A stretch of DNA of 64,000 nt from Cornus controversa (taxonomy: Eukaryota; Streptophyta; Magnoliopsida; Cornales; Cornaceae). The DNA lies in contig CM048849.1 in NCBI GenBank assembly GCA_026545225.1, positions 33,862,336 to 33,926,335 of the forward strand, in the 5' to 3' direction. This document shows, piece after piece, positions 1 to 13,285 of the stretch (the stretch's first letter is position 1; the number at the start of each line of letters is the position of its first letter). Both the position numbers and the translations under genes were made by a program. The notes below the pieces were generated by a model. That model did not search any database and was not told where the DNA came from. It saw only the letters and a list, made by a program, of their open reading frames with translations.

Positions 1-21
1 CCACATATCTTCCTACCCTAG

Positions 22-271
22 TGTTGAAGGATTTATATATTTAAGTTACACCCTCTCTAACAGCTTAAGCTTTTAGAGTAGATGGTTGTTAACATGGTAT
101 CAGAGCAGGTAAGGTCCTGTGTTCAAACCTCACCGCCATCATGATAATTAAAATTGAAACACGTGTTGGACAAAAAAAAAGGCCACACGTGAGGGGGCGT
201 GTTGAAGGATTTATATATTTAAGTTACACCCCTCTAATAGCTTAAACTTTTAGAATAGATGGTTGTTAACA
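22..271 (+). mobile_element. SMART/TRIM-type miniature LTR element
   Basis: Two near-identical direct repeats, 22-94 (73 bp) and 200-271 (72 bp), both begin TGTTGAAGG and end TGTTAACA. Directly after the first lies TGGTATCAGAGC (95-106), the standard plant primer-binding site for initiator methionine tRNA. A purine-rich tract GAGGGGGCG (191-199) abuts the second repeat. The flanks CCTAG and CCTAC agree at 4 of 5 positions, consistent with a decayed target duplication. The whole element is only 250 bp and has no coding capacity, so it must have moved using proteins from another element. A tRNA gene was considered for the TGGTATCAGAGC stretch and set aside because of the flanking terminal repeats. 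Confidence 0.85.
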
Positions 272-951
272 CCTACATTAATCCCCTCCTGATTGGTACA
301 TTAACTTCTTAGTCAGTGGCTTTGAACTTCTATCTATGGGTCATCCTCAGTGTATATTACTTGTTGAGAGTGGTGTTATGTCGCAAGTATGGGAAAATAT
401 GTATCTTTACTCTTATTCTCTTACATATATATAAATAGAGGGACTTCAGTCATATAGGGGGTTAACTCTCAGTGGTAATGTTCCCCATCTCTGTGTGTGT
501 GTGTGTGTACCAATACACATTACAAGATATAGGAGCATCAGTTCCAGCTGCCCCAGATAGAAATTATGCCGTTAGTTCTTCCTTCTATTGCTTCTCTCTC
601 TCTCTCTCTCTCTTTCTTTTTCCTTCTCCTTTTATCAGAACCAAAAACCAAAGTCAGAGGGCAAAGCAGGAGCAGCAGGTGGTACTGCTTCCTTGTACCA
701 TATGAAATGTCCATACAGACCAGTGCATACAGTACAAACAAGCTGGGCAGATATAGGAAGCTCTAGGTGAATAATGTAGGGATGGGAAATCAGTAAAATA
801 GATTCTTTAACTTCAGGATAAGGATTGGCTATGAGTGCTGGGCAAAGGGGTCCGGTCTTAAATGTATCAGCCATCTGTGGGCTGCTTGAGTTGCTCACGT
901 GATGAGAGCTGGTCACCAGGTGATAGTGAGGAGACATCGTGGAAGATGCCC
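272..951. other. Unassigned non-coding stretch with microsatellites
   Basis: No reading frame here shows a recognisable domain. It contains a (TG)n run at 492-508 and a (TC)n run at 591-613. About 362-470 weakly resembles 9177-9290 (shared GAGAGTG.T.TTATGT start, then ACTCTTATTCTCTTA), perhaps remnants of one old repeat. If the ion-channel gene at 10090 extends left of the window, this is intron sequence. Confidence 0.5.
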
Positions 952-1238
952 TGATGCAGGAGGCTTGAAAGAAAAGGAGAGAGAGGGGAAGAAGAAGAGA
1001 GAAAGAGAAGAACAGAAGGAGAAGAGAAATCTCAAGAAACGTATTCAATAATAATCATCAAAAAGTACCGTCACAATGTATTAGCTATCCCTATTTATAG
1101 GCAAAACAATAACCCTAAAAGGAAAATAAGAGTCCTAAATAAATAGGGAAATACATATAAAATAAAATAAATCAAAATCATCCTCTACGTCTACGCCTAT
1201 AGTAAGTGCGTAGACCATCCGGCTTAGGATCTCCATCA
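952..1238 (-). repeat. 3' LTR of the gypsy element
   Basis: A 287-bp direct repeat matching 8709-8995 with no difference seen by eye, with TG...CA ends and 5-bp inverted tips (TGATG/CATCA). In element orientation this is the downstream LTR. The last part of the pol reading frame (1178-1238) lies inside it. A purine-rich stretch GGGGAGAA just upstream (about 1241-1250, read on the minus strand) is the likely plus-strand primer. Confidence 0.95.
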
Positions 1239-2549
1239 ATTCTCCCCGGCTGAGAAGAACTCTCCTCTGGAGAGTAAAGCTCGTGATATTGCTCCAAAAG
1301 GTCTGGGTCAATACGGCGAAACTCCTCCTCTGTGATCCAGGTATCATCTGTATCCGAACGATCTCTCCAACGAACAAGGTATCGCTGACAACCACCCTGA
1401 CGAGAAGCAATAATCTGATGGTCAAGTACGTCTGCAATCTGATCTGTACTCCGTGGCGGAATCGATGGAAGAACTGGCAATGGTGATGATGAAGATGCAT
1501 CTCCACCTATGGGGGTACCTGTCGGAAATGCAGGAGGCTCAAAGGTGCCTCGGTAAGGAAACAAGTCCTCTATATTGAAAATTGGACTAATACCCATATC
1601 AGATGGTAAGTCAAGTAAATAAGCATTAGGTCCCAACTTACGTATGATACGAAATGGGCCAGAAGCACGAGCATGCAATTTCTTGAAAGAGTTTTTAGGA
1701 TAACGCTCTGGGCGTACACGAACTATAACATAATCTCTTTCATTGAATTCCTGATTCCTACGATGAGCATTAGCAGCAATTTTATAATTTTCATTACTTA
1801 AAGCAATTTTCCGTTTTATATCGGCATGAACATCACGGATGTGCTGGGCGAAGGAATCAGCAGACTCAGAAGGACGGGATTTAGGTGGCAATGGAATAAG
1901 GTCAACAGGCTGGCGAGGAGAAAATCCATACACAATCTCAAATGGACTCTTACCGGTAGTCCTATTGACAGAGCTATTATATGCAAACTCAGCTGTTGGT
2001 AACAAGGAATCCCAAATGCCCGGGCGTTCTCCAACTAGACACCTAAGCAAATCTCCTAGGCTTCTATTAATGACCTCGGTCTGACCATCAGTTTGGGGGT
2101 GAAAAGCAGAGGAGAATTTTAGATTAGTCCCTAAAAGTTTCCAAAGTGTCTTCCAAAAATAACTCACAAATTTCACATCCCTATCAGACACAATGGAAGT
2201 GGGTAATCCATGAAGCCTAACAATTTCCTTAAAGAACAACTTAGCCACATGCGAGGCATCTGCTGTCTTGCTACAAGGAATAAAGTGTGTCATCTTGGAA
2301 AACCTATCTACAACCACTAAAACAGAATCATGTCCTCTAACGGTTTTGGGCAATCCTAGGACAAAATCCATGCTAAGATCTTTCCATGGCGTATGTGGGA
2401 CAGGCAAAGGTGTATAAAGTCCAGTGTTCCTCTTCCTAGCTTTAGCTAATTGACATGTACGACACTGGGAAACGATCCTAGCAACATCACCCTTTAAAGA
2501 CGGCCAATGAAATCTGTCCTCTACTAGGCAAATTGTCTTATCTCTACCA
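1178..2549 (-). pseudogene. gypsy pol: integrase and chromodomain
   Basis: Integrase part of the polyprotein, which inserts the cDNA copy into the genome. The open frame is 1178-2407, and matching sequence continues up to a frame change near 2549, where the HHCC zinc finger is split between frames. The catalytic core is visible: Asp in MDFVLGLP, Asp in SDRDVKF and Glu in TEVINRS. A C-terminal chromodomain follows (RYLVRWRDRSD...TWITEEEF), which in this family reads histone marks to steer insertion. The last 20 codons lie inside the 3' LTR. Without a frame repair it cannot be made as part of a normal Gag-Pol. Confidence 0.9.
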
Positions 2550-4002
2550 AATGGCCAGCAATCCCTCCAGCATGTAACTCCCAGACTAAAAAGTCTCTAA
2601 TCGATGTGCGAGGAATGCATAGTCTAAAGCCTCGGAATAAATAACCGTTTCTAATGACAAAGTCAATATAGTCTCTACGGTTACCATTCTGAACCTCTTG
2701 AAATATTACACCAAAATCAGGACAGGTGGAATACTCATCCTTCATCCTTTCAAAGCCTATAACACTGACACTCATAGTTTGAAGAACAACTATAACCCGA
2801 CTGAGAGCATCAGCTGGCTTATTTTCTGACCCCTTTCGGTGATTAAGCACAAAAGTGTACTCTTGCAGAAAAGCAACCCATTTTGCATGTTTGGCACTCA
2901 ATTTCCTTTGAGTTTGAAGGTACCTCAAGGCTTGGTGATCAGAGTATAAAACAAACTCTTGAGGCAACAGATAATATCGCCAATAACGGAGTGCTTGTAC
3001 AACAGCGTAAAGTTCTTTCTCATAGGTAGAGTACTTTTGCTTAGCTTCATTAAGCTTCTCACTGAAGTACGCAATGGGTTGACCCTCTTGACTTAAGACA
3101 CCCCCTATTCCAACTTCAGATGCATCACAAGCAACCTCAAAAACTCTGGAGAATTCAGGATGTCGTAGAACTGGGGCCTCAGTCATTTTCTGCTTGATTT
3201 CACTAAAGGCTAGTGCTGCAGATGCAGTCCATTTAAACTCCCCTTTTTTCAAACAGTCTGTGATAGGAGCCATAATGGAGCTGAATCCCTTAATAAAGCG
3301 CCTATAAAAAGTAGCCAAACCATGGAAACTACGAACTTCTGAAATAGTTTTAGGTTCAGGCCACTCTTTAATTGCTCTTACCTTTTCAGGGTCTGCAGCA
3401 GTGCCTTGCGCAGAGACAATAAATCCTAGGAAGATCACCTCAGTCTTCATGAAAGAACATTTCTTAAGGTTAACATATAGTTTTTCAACTCGAAGAACCT
3501 CAAGAACTTGTCGAAGGTGACTTAGGTGTTCTCCTTTAGACCGGCTATAGATTAAAACATCATCAAAATAAACCACCAAAAACTTCCCTATGAAAGGACG
3601 TAAGACTTGAGTCATGACCCTCATAAATGTACTTGGTGCATTTGACAACCCAAAGGGCATGACTAGCCACTCAAAAAGTCCATCTTGTGTTTTAAAGGCG
3701 GTTTTCCATTCATCACCTGGTCTAATTCGGATTTGGTGATAACCACTGCGCAGGTCAATCTTGGAGAACCATTGAGAACCAGCCATTTCATCTAACATGT
3801 CATCAAGACGAGGTATAGGAAACCTGTACTTGATTGTAATTTTGTTAATGGCACGACTATCAACACACATCCTCCAAGAACCATCTTTCTTAGGAGTCAA
3901 AAGAGCGGGCACAGCACACGGACTAAGGCTATCTCTAATAAAGCCTTTCTGCAAAAGTCCATCAACTTGTCGTTGCAATTCGACACGCTCTTTAGGGTTC
4001 AT
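2524..4002 (-). pseudogene. gypsy pol: reverse transcriptase and RNase H
   Basis: Encodes the reverse transcriptase core with the catalytic motif YFDDVLIYS, preceded by the usual [12 protein letters not shown] palm motif, and then RNase H (start [14 protein letters not shown]) with the tail SDHQALRYL and ALSR. The open frame is uninterrupted over about 490 codons. It is in the same frame as the gag-protease frame that ends at 4027, separated only by one TAG codon and eight intervening codons, so the two were once one polyprotein. It ends at the frame change near 2549, in the integrase zinc finger. The methionine at 4002 is only the first one after the TAG codon, not a true start. Confidence 0.93.
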
Positions 4003-4026
4003 TCTATAGTGAGGTAGATTAGGTAA

Positions 4027-5247
4027 CTAGGACCCTGGGACTAAATCAATTGCATGTTGAATATTCCTCATGGGAGGTAATTCATCTGGCAATTCCTCCG
4101 GTGTTACATCTTGGAGCTCTTGCAACAGTTTAGTGACTTCCACAGGAGGGGAATCTACCTCTTCATTAGAAGGTTCCTGAGACACTTCCTTAGACACAAG
4201 TGCTAGTATAATGCCTGATTCTTTTCCTTCTTTTTCAAACTCCTTTCTGGTTAGAAGGTGGAGGTGTTTCTTCTCATTGGATTGAGACGGTGACCTATGT
4301 TTGGACTTACTATCTCTCTCAATTGGCCTTGTGGGTGTAAGCATGATAGTTCGGTCTTTATATTTGAACACATAGGTATTATCTCTACCATGATTAGTAA
4401 CATCCAAATCATAAAGCCAGGGGCGACCAAGAAGTATATGGGCTACATCCATGGGTAGGACATCGCACCAAATCTTATCCGAGTATTCGCCCATTTGGAT
4501 AGGAACCAAACACCTCTCTGAAACTGACAAAGAAGTTTTATCTACCCATGCTACCCTATAAGGTTGTGGGTGTGGTTCAGGTTGAAGCTTCATCCTAGCA
4601 ACACCTGATTTTGAGACTACATTCATTGAACTTCCTCCATCAATGACAATCTTGCAAACCTTATCCCCAAATCTTAGATATGTGTGGAAGATATTGGTGC
4701 GTTTCCAATCCTCCTTTCCCATAGGAGTAGTTAACATGCACCTCACGACACTGATTCGTGTATCATCCATTTCTAAGTCTTCTTCAACTTCCTCATTTTC
4801 TATGGGATTTTCTACAGCTTCAACAATATTAAGATCTTCCTCCCCAACAACTTCATTTGACTCAGTGTCTAAGGTCAAGGTACGATGAGGACAACGTGAA
4901 GCATAATGACCTTTACTGTGACAATGGAAACATTCTATAGAGGATATATCGGGTCGAGAACTAGATGTATTACCCCTAAAAGTATTAGCTCTCTGGTTGG
5001 GGTTGTTGCTACCTCTAGAGGTAGGTGTCCCAGATTGTATAGTCCCACGGGATCTCTCGAAGGAAACTGATTTAGTTTGTTGGGATACACCGGCTTGAGA
5101 GGTCATTCGCCTAGGGTTAGGAAGCTTATAATATTTCTCAATCTCTAAAGCCTTTTGATAAGCTTCTTCTAGCGTGTCAGGTGCATGCAAGTTGACTTCT
5201 CTCTGAATCTCAGTTTTTAATCCATTGATAAATTTAGCTACTGTGAC
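4027..5247 (-). pseudogene. gypsy gag C-terminus, zinc knuckle and protease
   Basis: Carries a CCHC zinc knuckle (CFHCHSKGHYASRC), the nucleic-acid-binding end of Gag, followed by an aspartic protease with active-site motif VIDGGSS, which cuts the polyprotein. The frame closes at a TAG codon at 4027-4029; the normal RT linker sequence resumes in the same frame right after it. On the upstream side the frame is cut at 5248 by a hAT-type element; the first codons of the open frame (5248-5259) belong to that insertion. Codons on the two sides of the insertion join in register once one target-duplication copy is discounted. Confidence 0.9.
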
Positions 5248-5826
5248 TAGGGATGGCAACGGGGCGGGGCGGGGCGGGTTTTGCCTTCCCCATAACCGAA
5301 ATCATTTAACTTTCCCCACCCCGTCCCCGCCCCGCAACCGTGTATAAACGGGGCGGGGCGGGGCGGGTTTTGACTTCCTTATTCCCATAACCGTTTAACT
5401 TACCCCGCCCCGCCCTGTTTATACTTTTTTTTTTTTAATGCAAAATTTTTTATAGTAATAAATATGATATTTTGATACATATACACAAAAAACACATATT
5501 TAGGAACTTGCAATACAATGGATAATATTGAGTCATATATAATAAACTTGTATAGTTGTATGATATATATAATATTAATATTTTCTTTATACATTATTAA
5601 TATTTTCTCTATATATTATATATATAAAAGTATAAATATATATATACTTAAACGGGGCGGGTACCCGTCGGGGTAGGGTCTTACCCCCGTCCCCGCCCCG
5701 TTTAAACGCGGGTTATTTTCTTTAACCCCATCCCCACCCCGTTTCCTTAAACGGTTCTGTAAACGGGTTTTAAACGGGGCGGAGCGGGGCGGGTACCCGA
5801 CGGGGCGGGGCAAATTGCCATCCCTA
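5248..5826. mobile_element. Non-autonomous hAT-type element in gag
   Basis: Ends in perfect inverted repeats TAGGGATGGCAA / TTGCCATCCCTA and is flanked by a perfect 8-bp target duplication ACTGTGAC (5240-5247 and 5827-5834), the size made by hAT transposases. The 579-bp body has no transposase. Its ends are extremely GC-rich (runs of GGGGC), while the centre is AT-rich. Tandem G-runs at 5261-5278 and 5350-5367 have four G-tracts each and could fold as G-quadruplexes. It splits the gag frame of the host retrotransposon. Confidence 0.92.
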
Positions 5827-6093
5827 ACTGTGACCCATGACTCTTCCTTTACATCACACCTCATCATAAGTTCCTCAAAACGAGACAAGTATTCAGTCAC
5901 ACTAGAAGACATCTGTCTCAAATTCATCAATTGATCTAACAATTGTCTCCTATGATAGGTGGGAAGATATTTCTCTTTCAATTTCTGTTTCATTTCAGCC
6001 CACAATGTAATAGGTTCATCACCTAAGTGCTCTAGATTTCTTTGAACTCCTTGCCAATACCTCTTGGCAGAGCCACTAATTTCATCTTGGCAA
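5827..6093 (-). pseudogene. gypsy gag, middle part
   Basis: The gag capsid segment around WAEMKQKLKEKYLP and RFEELMMRC, typical of the retrotransposon Gag domain that assembles the particle. The open frame reads down to the hAT-type insertion and continues into it as an artefact to 5616. Upstream, matching sequence extends beyond its first methionine (6005) to about 6080-6093, where it meets the N-terminal gag frame with a one-base frame change. Confidence 0.88.
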
Positions 6094-6778
6094 ATCTCAC
6101 TCTATGACTATCTGACATATCATACCATTCAAAATAGTCTTCCATGTCATCTAACCAATCAAGAAATGCATTAGGATCTAACCTACCATCATAACTAGGA
6201 GCATCAACTTTAACTTTCTTTGTAATATCTCCCGACCCATCATGATAGTACCTAGCTTCATGGTAATTCCTCTGGGGGAAATGATGATGTTGACGCCTAT
6301 CTTGGTATCTACCTTGGGGCCTAAAATGTCCTCGATGATCCTCGTGATCATCCCTAGGTTCTGGTTCTAACTCATCTAAGTCCTCAAAGTCTTCCGGTGG
6401 AAACCTGCGATCTATGACTCGATGGTGAACATGTGGTAGAGGTTTGCTAGCATTTGGAACTCGACTCTCTCTAAAGCTAGGATTCCTTTGCTGAGGGGTT
6501 CGAGTAGCCTCGGGCATAGGGAGAAGACCACGACGAGGATTTAAATACTCAATTGGATCATCATGGTGACTACCATTAAGATTTGTCCTATGTTTTGGAG
6601 AAACTGATGTATCAACCTTAGGTTCATCAATGGGATGCTTACCTATGGAAGTGGTCAGCTTAGCCACCTCTTCACTTAGTCGGGCCATGGAGTCTGTTAA
6701 ACCAGTCATGTTTTGTTCTATGTTGTGAACTCGCTCCTCTATTGAAGTTTGGAAGTTATATAGGTCTCCAATGGTCAT
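6032..6778 (-). pseudogene. gypsy gag, N-terminal part
   Basis: The start of Gag: an N-terminal heptad-like stretch (EERVHNIEQNM...MARLSEEVAKL), a charged proline- and arginine-rich linker, and the start of the Gag core (SYDGRLDPNAFLDWLDDM). The ATG at 6778 is the first in frame after the long leader and is a credible start. The frame goes wrong near 6080-6093: the family sequence shifts to another frame and this one ends at 6032. Confidence 0.88.
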
Positions 6779-8692
6779 GGTGAACTACTAGGATGGACTC
6801 GACAGGTTAAAGGTTGTGGGAGTATGCCGATATTTGACTTTAAATTAGCTAAATGCAAGGGATTTTTTTTTTTTTTTTTAAAGAATTAATAGGATTTATT
6901 CTAAAATAGTTCTCTCCTAATTAAAGAGCTCCTACTCTTTTTCAGAGTAACTAGAGGATTTCCAATTAAGTTATACCAATAACGCAAGCAGGAAAATTCC
7001 CAGGAAAGAATGGAGGGGTCACAACGGTCCCACTTAATACCCAATCTCCTTAGACAGAACCTTCCCAAACATGTGAAATTGGAGGATGCTCAATGGGGTT
7101 ACCAGAAGTCAACTCCTTCCAAGAGGGTCCTACGAGCTTCATGTACCCTATGGCCAACGTCTAATTAATTTTTAAATTATCTAAACTTGGCTTGGGTAAT
7201 ACAAATGCAAGGAGATGTTTAACCTAGGTGGGCAAGGAATTGGTGATGAAATCCAATCCTTATCTTGTTGGGGTTGTGCCCTTACTAAAGCTTAATGCAA
7301 AATGCTAAATTAAAATGCACAAACAGAGAATTAAATTAAGTAATTCAAATTATTAAATGCTACGATGCTCATCAGGAATTTAAACTCAAAGAAATTAATT
7401 ATGCAAAAGTTTGTGCACACAGTATAGGTATTTTTGGTGCCAAAGTGTTAATAACAAAGCAACGGTGGATAAGATAATAACAAAATAGATGTGGATTTTG
7501 TGCTAGTAAGAGAAAATATGGGTAAGAAAATTAAAGGTTCAAGTAAAAATTAAAGGTTCAACGTTCAGCTAGGACCATGCAAATTTCTAGACTTAAATCA
7601 AATGAAATAAAGTATTAAAACAATTTTCAAATGAAGAAAACTTACCTTAACCGAAGCTTTAAGTAGTTCGCAAGAGAAACATCCAAGGTGGCTGGAAATT
7701 GAAATAGATATTCTGTTTTTTTTTTTTTTTTTTGCTGAACTGGTTTACAAAAGAACTAGTTTGGTGTAGTGCTGAAACTGGCTCAGTTCTGGACTGGATC
7801 CAGAACTAGTCTATTTCTGACTTTGTAACCAAAAAATTCTGGGCCCTTTTAATAATTCTGCTCCTGTCCCAAACAACAACAGCTTGTGTAAAAAAAAAAA
7901 AAAAATGACCGAGAGAAGCTTTGACTATGGCAACAGCGAGAGAGGATTGGACTGGACGGTTGACTGCGAGAAGGCTCCGACTCCGGCGACGATGGCTTCC
8001 AGCTTCTGTTGTTGGCAGCTTTGGTAGTGCGAGTAGATTCTGGCAGCAAAGATCTGAGTATGCGTTGGCTGGAGGGACGATCGGCGAAGATGAAAGGCTT
8101 TCCGGCGAAGGTGATTTGCTGTGTTTAGGGGATGATGAGAAGCTGATGGTTTTCAGATCTGGATAAATATATATATATATTTTTTTCTGCGTTTGGTTTT
8201 TGTATTTGTGGTCTGGATAAGTATTGCTGGCTGGTTTATGGCAAACGGTGATTAGGGTTCCAGTGGTCGGCGGCAGAAATGCTCTGTAGGGTTTCGCTTG
8301 ACTTGGGTCTTGTTATATAGTTGGTGGTAGTGGCGGCTAGGGATTATTTTGTTTGGGTTGAAGATGGTGCAGGGTTTAGGTATTGGGTGTGAGGAATATG
8401 ATGTGAGGTGGCTGCTAGGGTTTTTCAGATGGATAAACAGGGGCTTTAGGGGCGGCTGCTAGGGTTTTCAGATGGATGAACAGTAGGTTTAGGGATTGGG
8501 TGTGAAGAATATGATGTGAGGCGGTTGCTAGGGTTTTTCAGATGGATAAACAAGGGCTTTAGGGGCGGCTGCTTGGGTTTTCAGATGGATGAACAGTAGG
8601 TTTAGGGCGGCTGTTAGGGTTTTCAGATGGATGAATGGTAGGTTTACTATTGCTGTGAACAGTAGATGCTAACAGAAGTAGTATGGATCTTC
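6779..8692 (-). other. Long untranslated leader of the gypsy element
   Basis: About 1.9 kb between the primer-binding site and the gag start, with no conserved coding. It contains poly-T tracts (about 6867-6880 and 7716-7733), a small palindrome cluster at 7737-7811, and a tandem repeat block near the LTR end. The ORFs inside it (for example 7921-8166 on the plus strand) show no family features. Confidence 0.75.
8367..8645. repeat. Tandem repeats in the gypsy leader
   Basis: Degenerate units built around GGCGGCTGCTAGGGTTTTCA followed by GATGGATGAACAGTAGGTTT recur about five times, some with an extra segment GATTGGGTGTGAAGAATATG. This gives a composite minisatellite directly next to the primer-binding site. 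Confidence 0.8.
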
Positions 8693-8704
8693 GCTCTGAT
8701 ACCA
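8693..8704 (-). promoter_or_regulatory. Primer-binding site (tRNA-iMet)
   Basis: On the minus strand this reads TGGTATCAGAGC, complementary to the 3' end of plant initiator methionine tRNA. It lies 4 bases inside the 5' LTR (8709-8995), as expected for the start of minus-strand DNA synthesis. Confidence 0.93.
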
Positions 8705-8708
8705 AAAT

Positions 8709-8995
8709 TGATGCAGGAGGCTTGAAAGAAAAGGAGAGAGAGGGGAAGAAGAAGAGAGAAAGAGAAGAACAGAAGGAGAAGAGAAATCTCAAGAAACGTA
8801 TTCAATAATAATCATCAAAAAGTACCGTCACAATGTATTAGCTATCCCTATTTATAGGCAAAACAATAACCCTAAAAGGAAAATAAGAGTCCTAAATAAA
8901 TAGGGAAATACATATAAAATAAAATAAATCAAAATCATCCTCTACGTCTACGCCTATAGTAAGTGCGTAGACCATCCGGCTTAGGATCTCCATCA
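8709..8995 (-). repeat. 5' LTR of the gypsy element
   Basis: The second copy of the 287-bp LTR, matching 952-1238 with no difference seen. In element orientation it contains the promoter; on the plus strand CTATTTATAG lies mid-LTR (about 8848-8857), which reads CTATAAATAG on the sense strand, a good TATA box. Confidence 0.94.
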
Positions 8996-10089
8996 GGCCC
9001 CCCTCCCCTGGGGTCAAATAATCAACTCAAAACTGGTACAGATAAGGGCAATTTAACTGTTTAATTAAAACAAAGCATTGTATGGTCCTTGTGGATGCTC
9101 AAGCAATGTGATTTCCCCAATGCTCTGAATGTCAAAGTGAAGAAATTCACCAGATATCTGCTGGCTTAAGAGGAATTGCTGAGAGTGATATTATGTTGAA
9201 AGAAAAAAATAATATATAAATGTACTCTTATTCTCTTATAAAACAAATAAGAGGGATCATACCCAACTAGGGGATACTTCTATCAGTTGTATTTTTCTCA
9301 TCTATCTCAAATTTTGCATTTGGATATTGGCGTATCAACTGGTATTCTCTCTGAAAGGGAGACTCCTTGGGCATATCTAGCAACCTCTCTCCCTTGATGA
9401 TATCTCAATTCATCTTGGTTTTTCATATGAAATGCAATTCAAGTGAATTTGAAATTCATTGACACCTTCTGCATTTACTAAGATACACAGAAGAATAATA
9501 GTCACACTGGGTCTATGCGGAACAAATTCTGAACAATTATACATAATCTGCTGCAAACACAGCCAAATATGTGAGGAGTTGTGCAAACTCTCTCAATCGT
9601 ATTCCCACATCTCTCTCTCTCTCCCTCTCTATGTATCTATCTATCTATCTCTCTTCTCTAGCTCTACCAATAGATAGAACATCATAACTTCTCTTCTTGT
9701 TCCGCTTTTAGTAGTGCAAAGAGTGTACGGTGCTTCCATCAGAAGCTTGGCATCATATAATCTGCCTTATTGGGGAAACATAAATTGCTTGTTTGATACA
9801 AGTGTATATGGAAATTTCAAATTTGACTGTTTCTTCTTTCATTTATTGGCTAATTCCCCCTCCCCCTTCAACTGGAAGCTAATTTGCTAATCGGCATTTG
9901 CAGTATCTCCTATGATGTTATTTCCAAGACCACCGATGATGACATGTTTTTCTTTTTTCCTTTTCTTAAATTAGATGCATGATAAATTAATGTTTGAACT
10001 TGCACAGGCAATCGGGCATCCAGTTTTTAAATTGTAAAAATATTAATTGATATTTTTTATGCTTTATGATCTTTAGCATATATTTGTAG
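8996..10089 (+). other. Non-coding, probable intron sequence
   Basis: No exon of the downstream ion-channel gene could be recognised. The stretch contains a (CT)n/(ATCT)n microsatellite at about 9608-9660. It ends in a good splice acceptor, TTTGTAG, at 10083-10089. It is most simply the right-hand end of an intron that also contains the gypsy element. Confidence 0.55.
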
Positions 10090-12920
<2,831 letters not shown>

Positions 12921-13144
12921 AATGTATTAGTTTTTTTTTTTTTTTTAACACTTTCATGGTTGCTCCTCTCTTTATTATTGCAGGAGCATCATTTTTGCTT
13001 TCTGGGGGGAAAAATTTTGTTAAAAGAAGTACCTATACTATATTTAATAAGGTTCTACGTTGATGAAAAAAAAATCATTAAAAGAATTATTGTAGGAGCA
13101 TCATTTTTGCCTTGAACATTTGCCTGCTAACCCTTTTCATCAAC

Positions 13145-13285
13145 GGTAAGATGTGTTCCATTGTAATTTGGAGGTCACAAGTTTAAATCCGTAAACAGCT
13201 TTCATGCAAAGGTAAGATTGCGTACATCTGACTTTTTTCGGATCTCGCAACACTAACCCCTTTTTTCTTTTTCTTTTTCTTTGTA
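13145..13285 (+). mobile_element. Degenerate Au-like SINE
   Basis: Contains GGAGGTCACAAGTTTAAATC (a decayed tRNA B-box region), then AAACAGC...ATGCAAAGGTAAGATTGCGTAC and a CGGATCTCGC segment. In order and spacing these match the body of plant Au-type SINEs. The A-box side is poorly preserved. It lies about 230 bp downstream of the channel stop codon. Confidence 0.65.

Larger units (their letters stand above)
952..8995 (-). mobile_element. Ty3/gypsy chromovirus, complete, coding-defective
   Basis: A full-length element bounded by two 287-bp LTRs that appear identical. The LTRs start TGATG and end CATCA, and the flanks TGCCC/GGCCC match at 4 of 5 positions. Reading on the minus strand, the order is 5' LTR, tRNA-iMet primer site (8693-8704), a long leader, gag, zinc knuckle, aspartic protease, reverse transcriptase, RNase H, integrase and chromodomain, then the 3' LTR. 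This order and the chromodomain mark a plant chromovirus; the short LTRs and the pol frame running into the LTR suggest a Reina- or CRM-like clade, not resolved here. Coding is broken by frame changes in gag and integrase, an amber codon between protease and RT, and a DNA transposon in gag. Confidence 0.95.

Noticed and set aside
90..135. tRNA-like sequence (TGGTATCAGAGCAGG, GTTCAAACC)
   Set aside because: The first motif is a primer-binding site next to an LTR; no cloverleaf with an acceptor stem can be drawn.
635..1048. 137-residue minus-strand ORF
   Set aside because: Runs into the gypsy LTR and shows no family motif; codon pattern not convincing.
7921..8166. 81-residue plus-strand ORF in the gypsy leader
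   Set aside because: Antisense to the element, no motif, and lies in a known untranslated leader.
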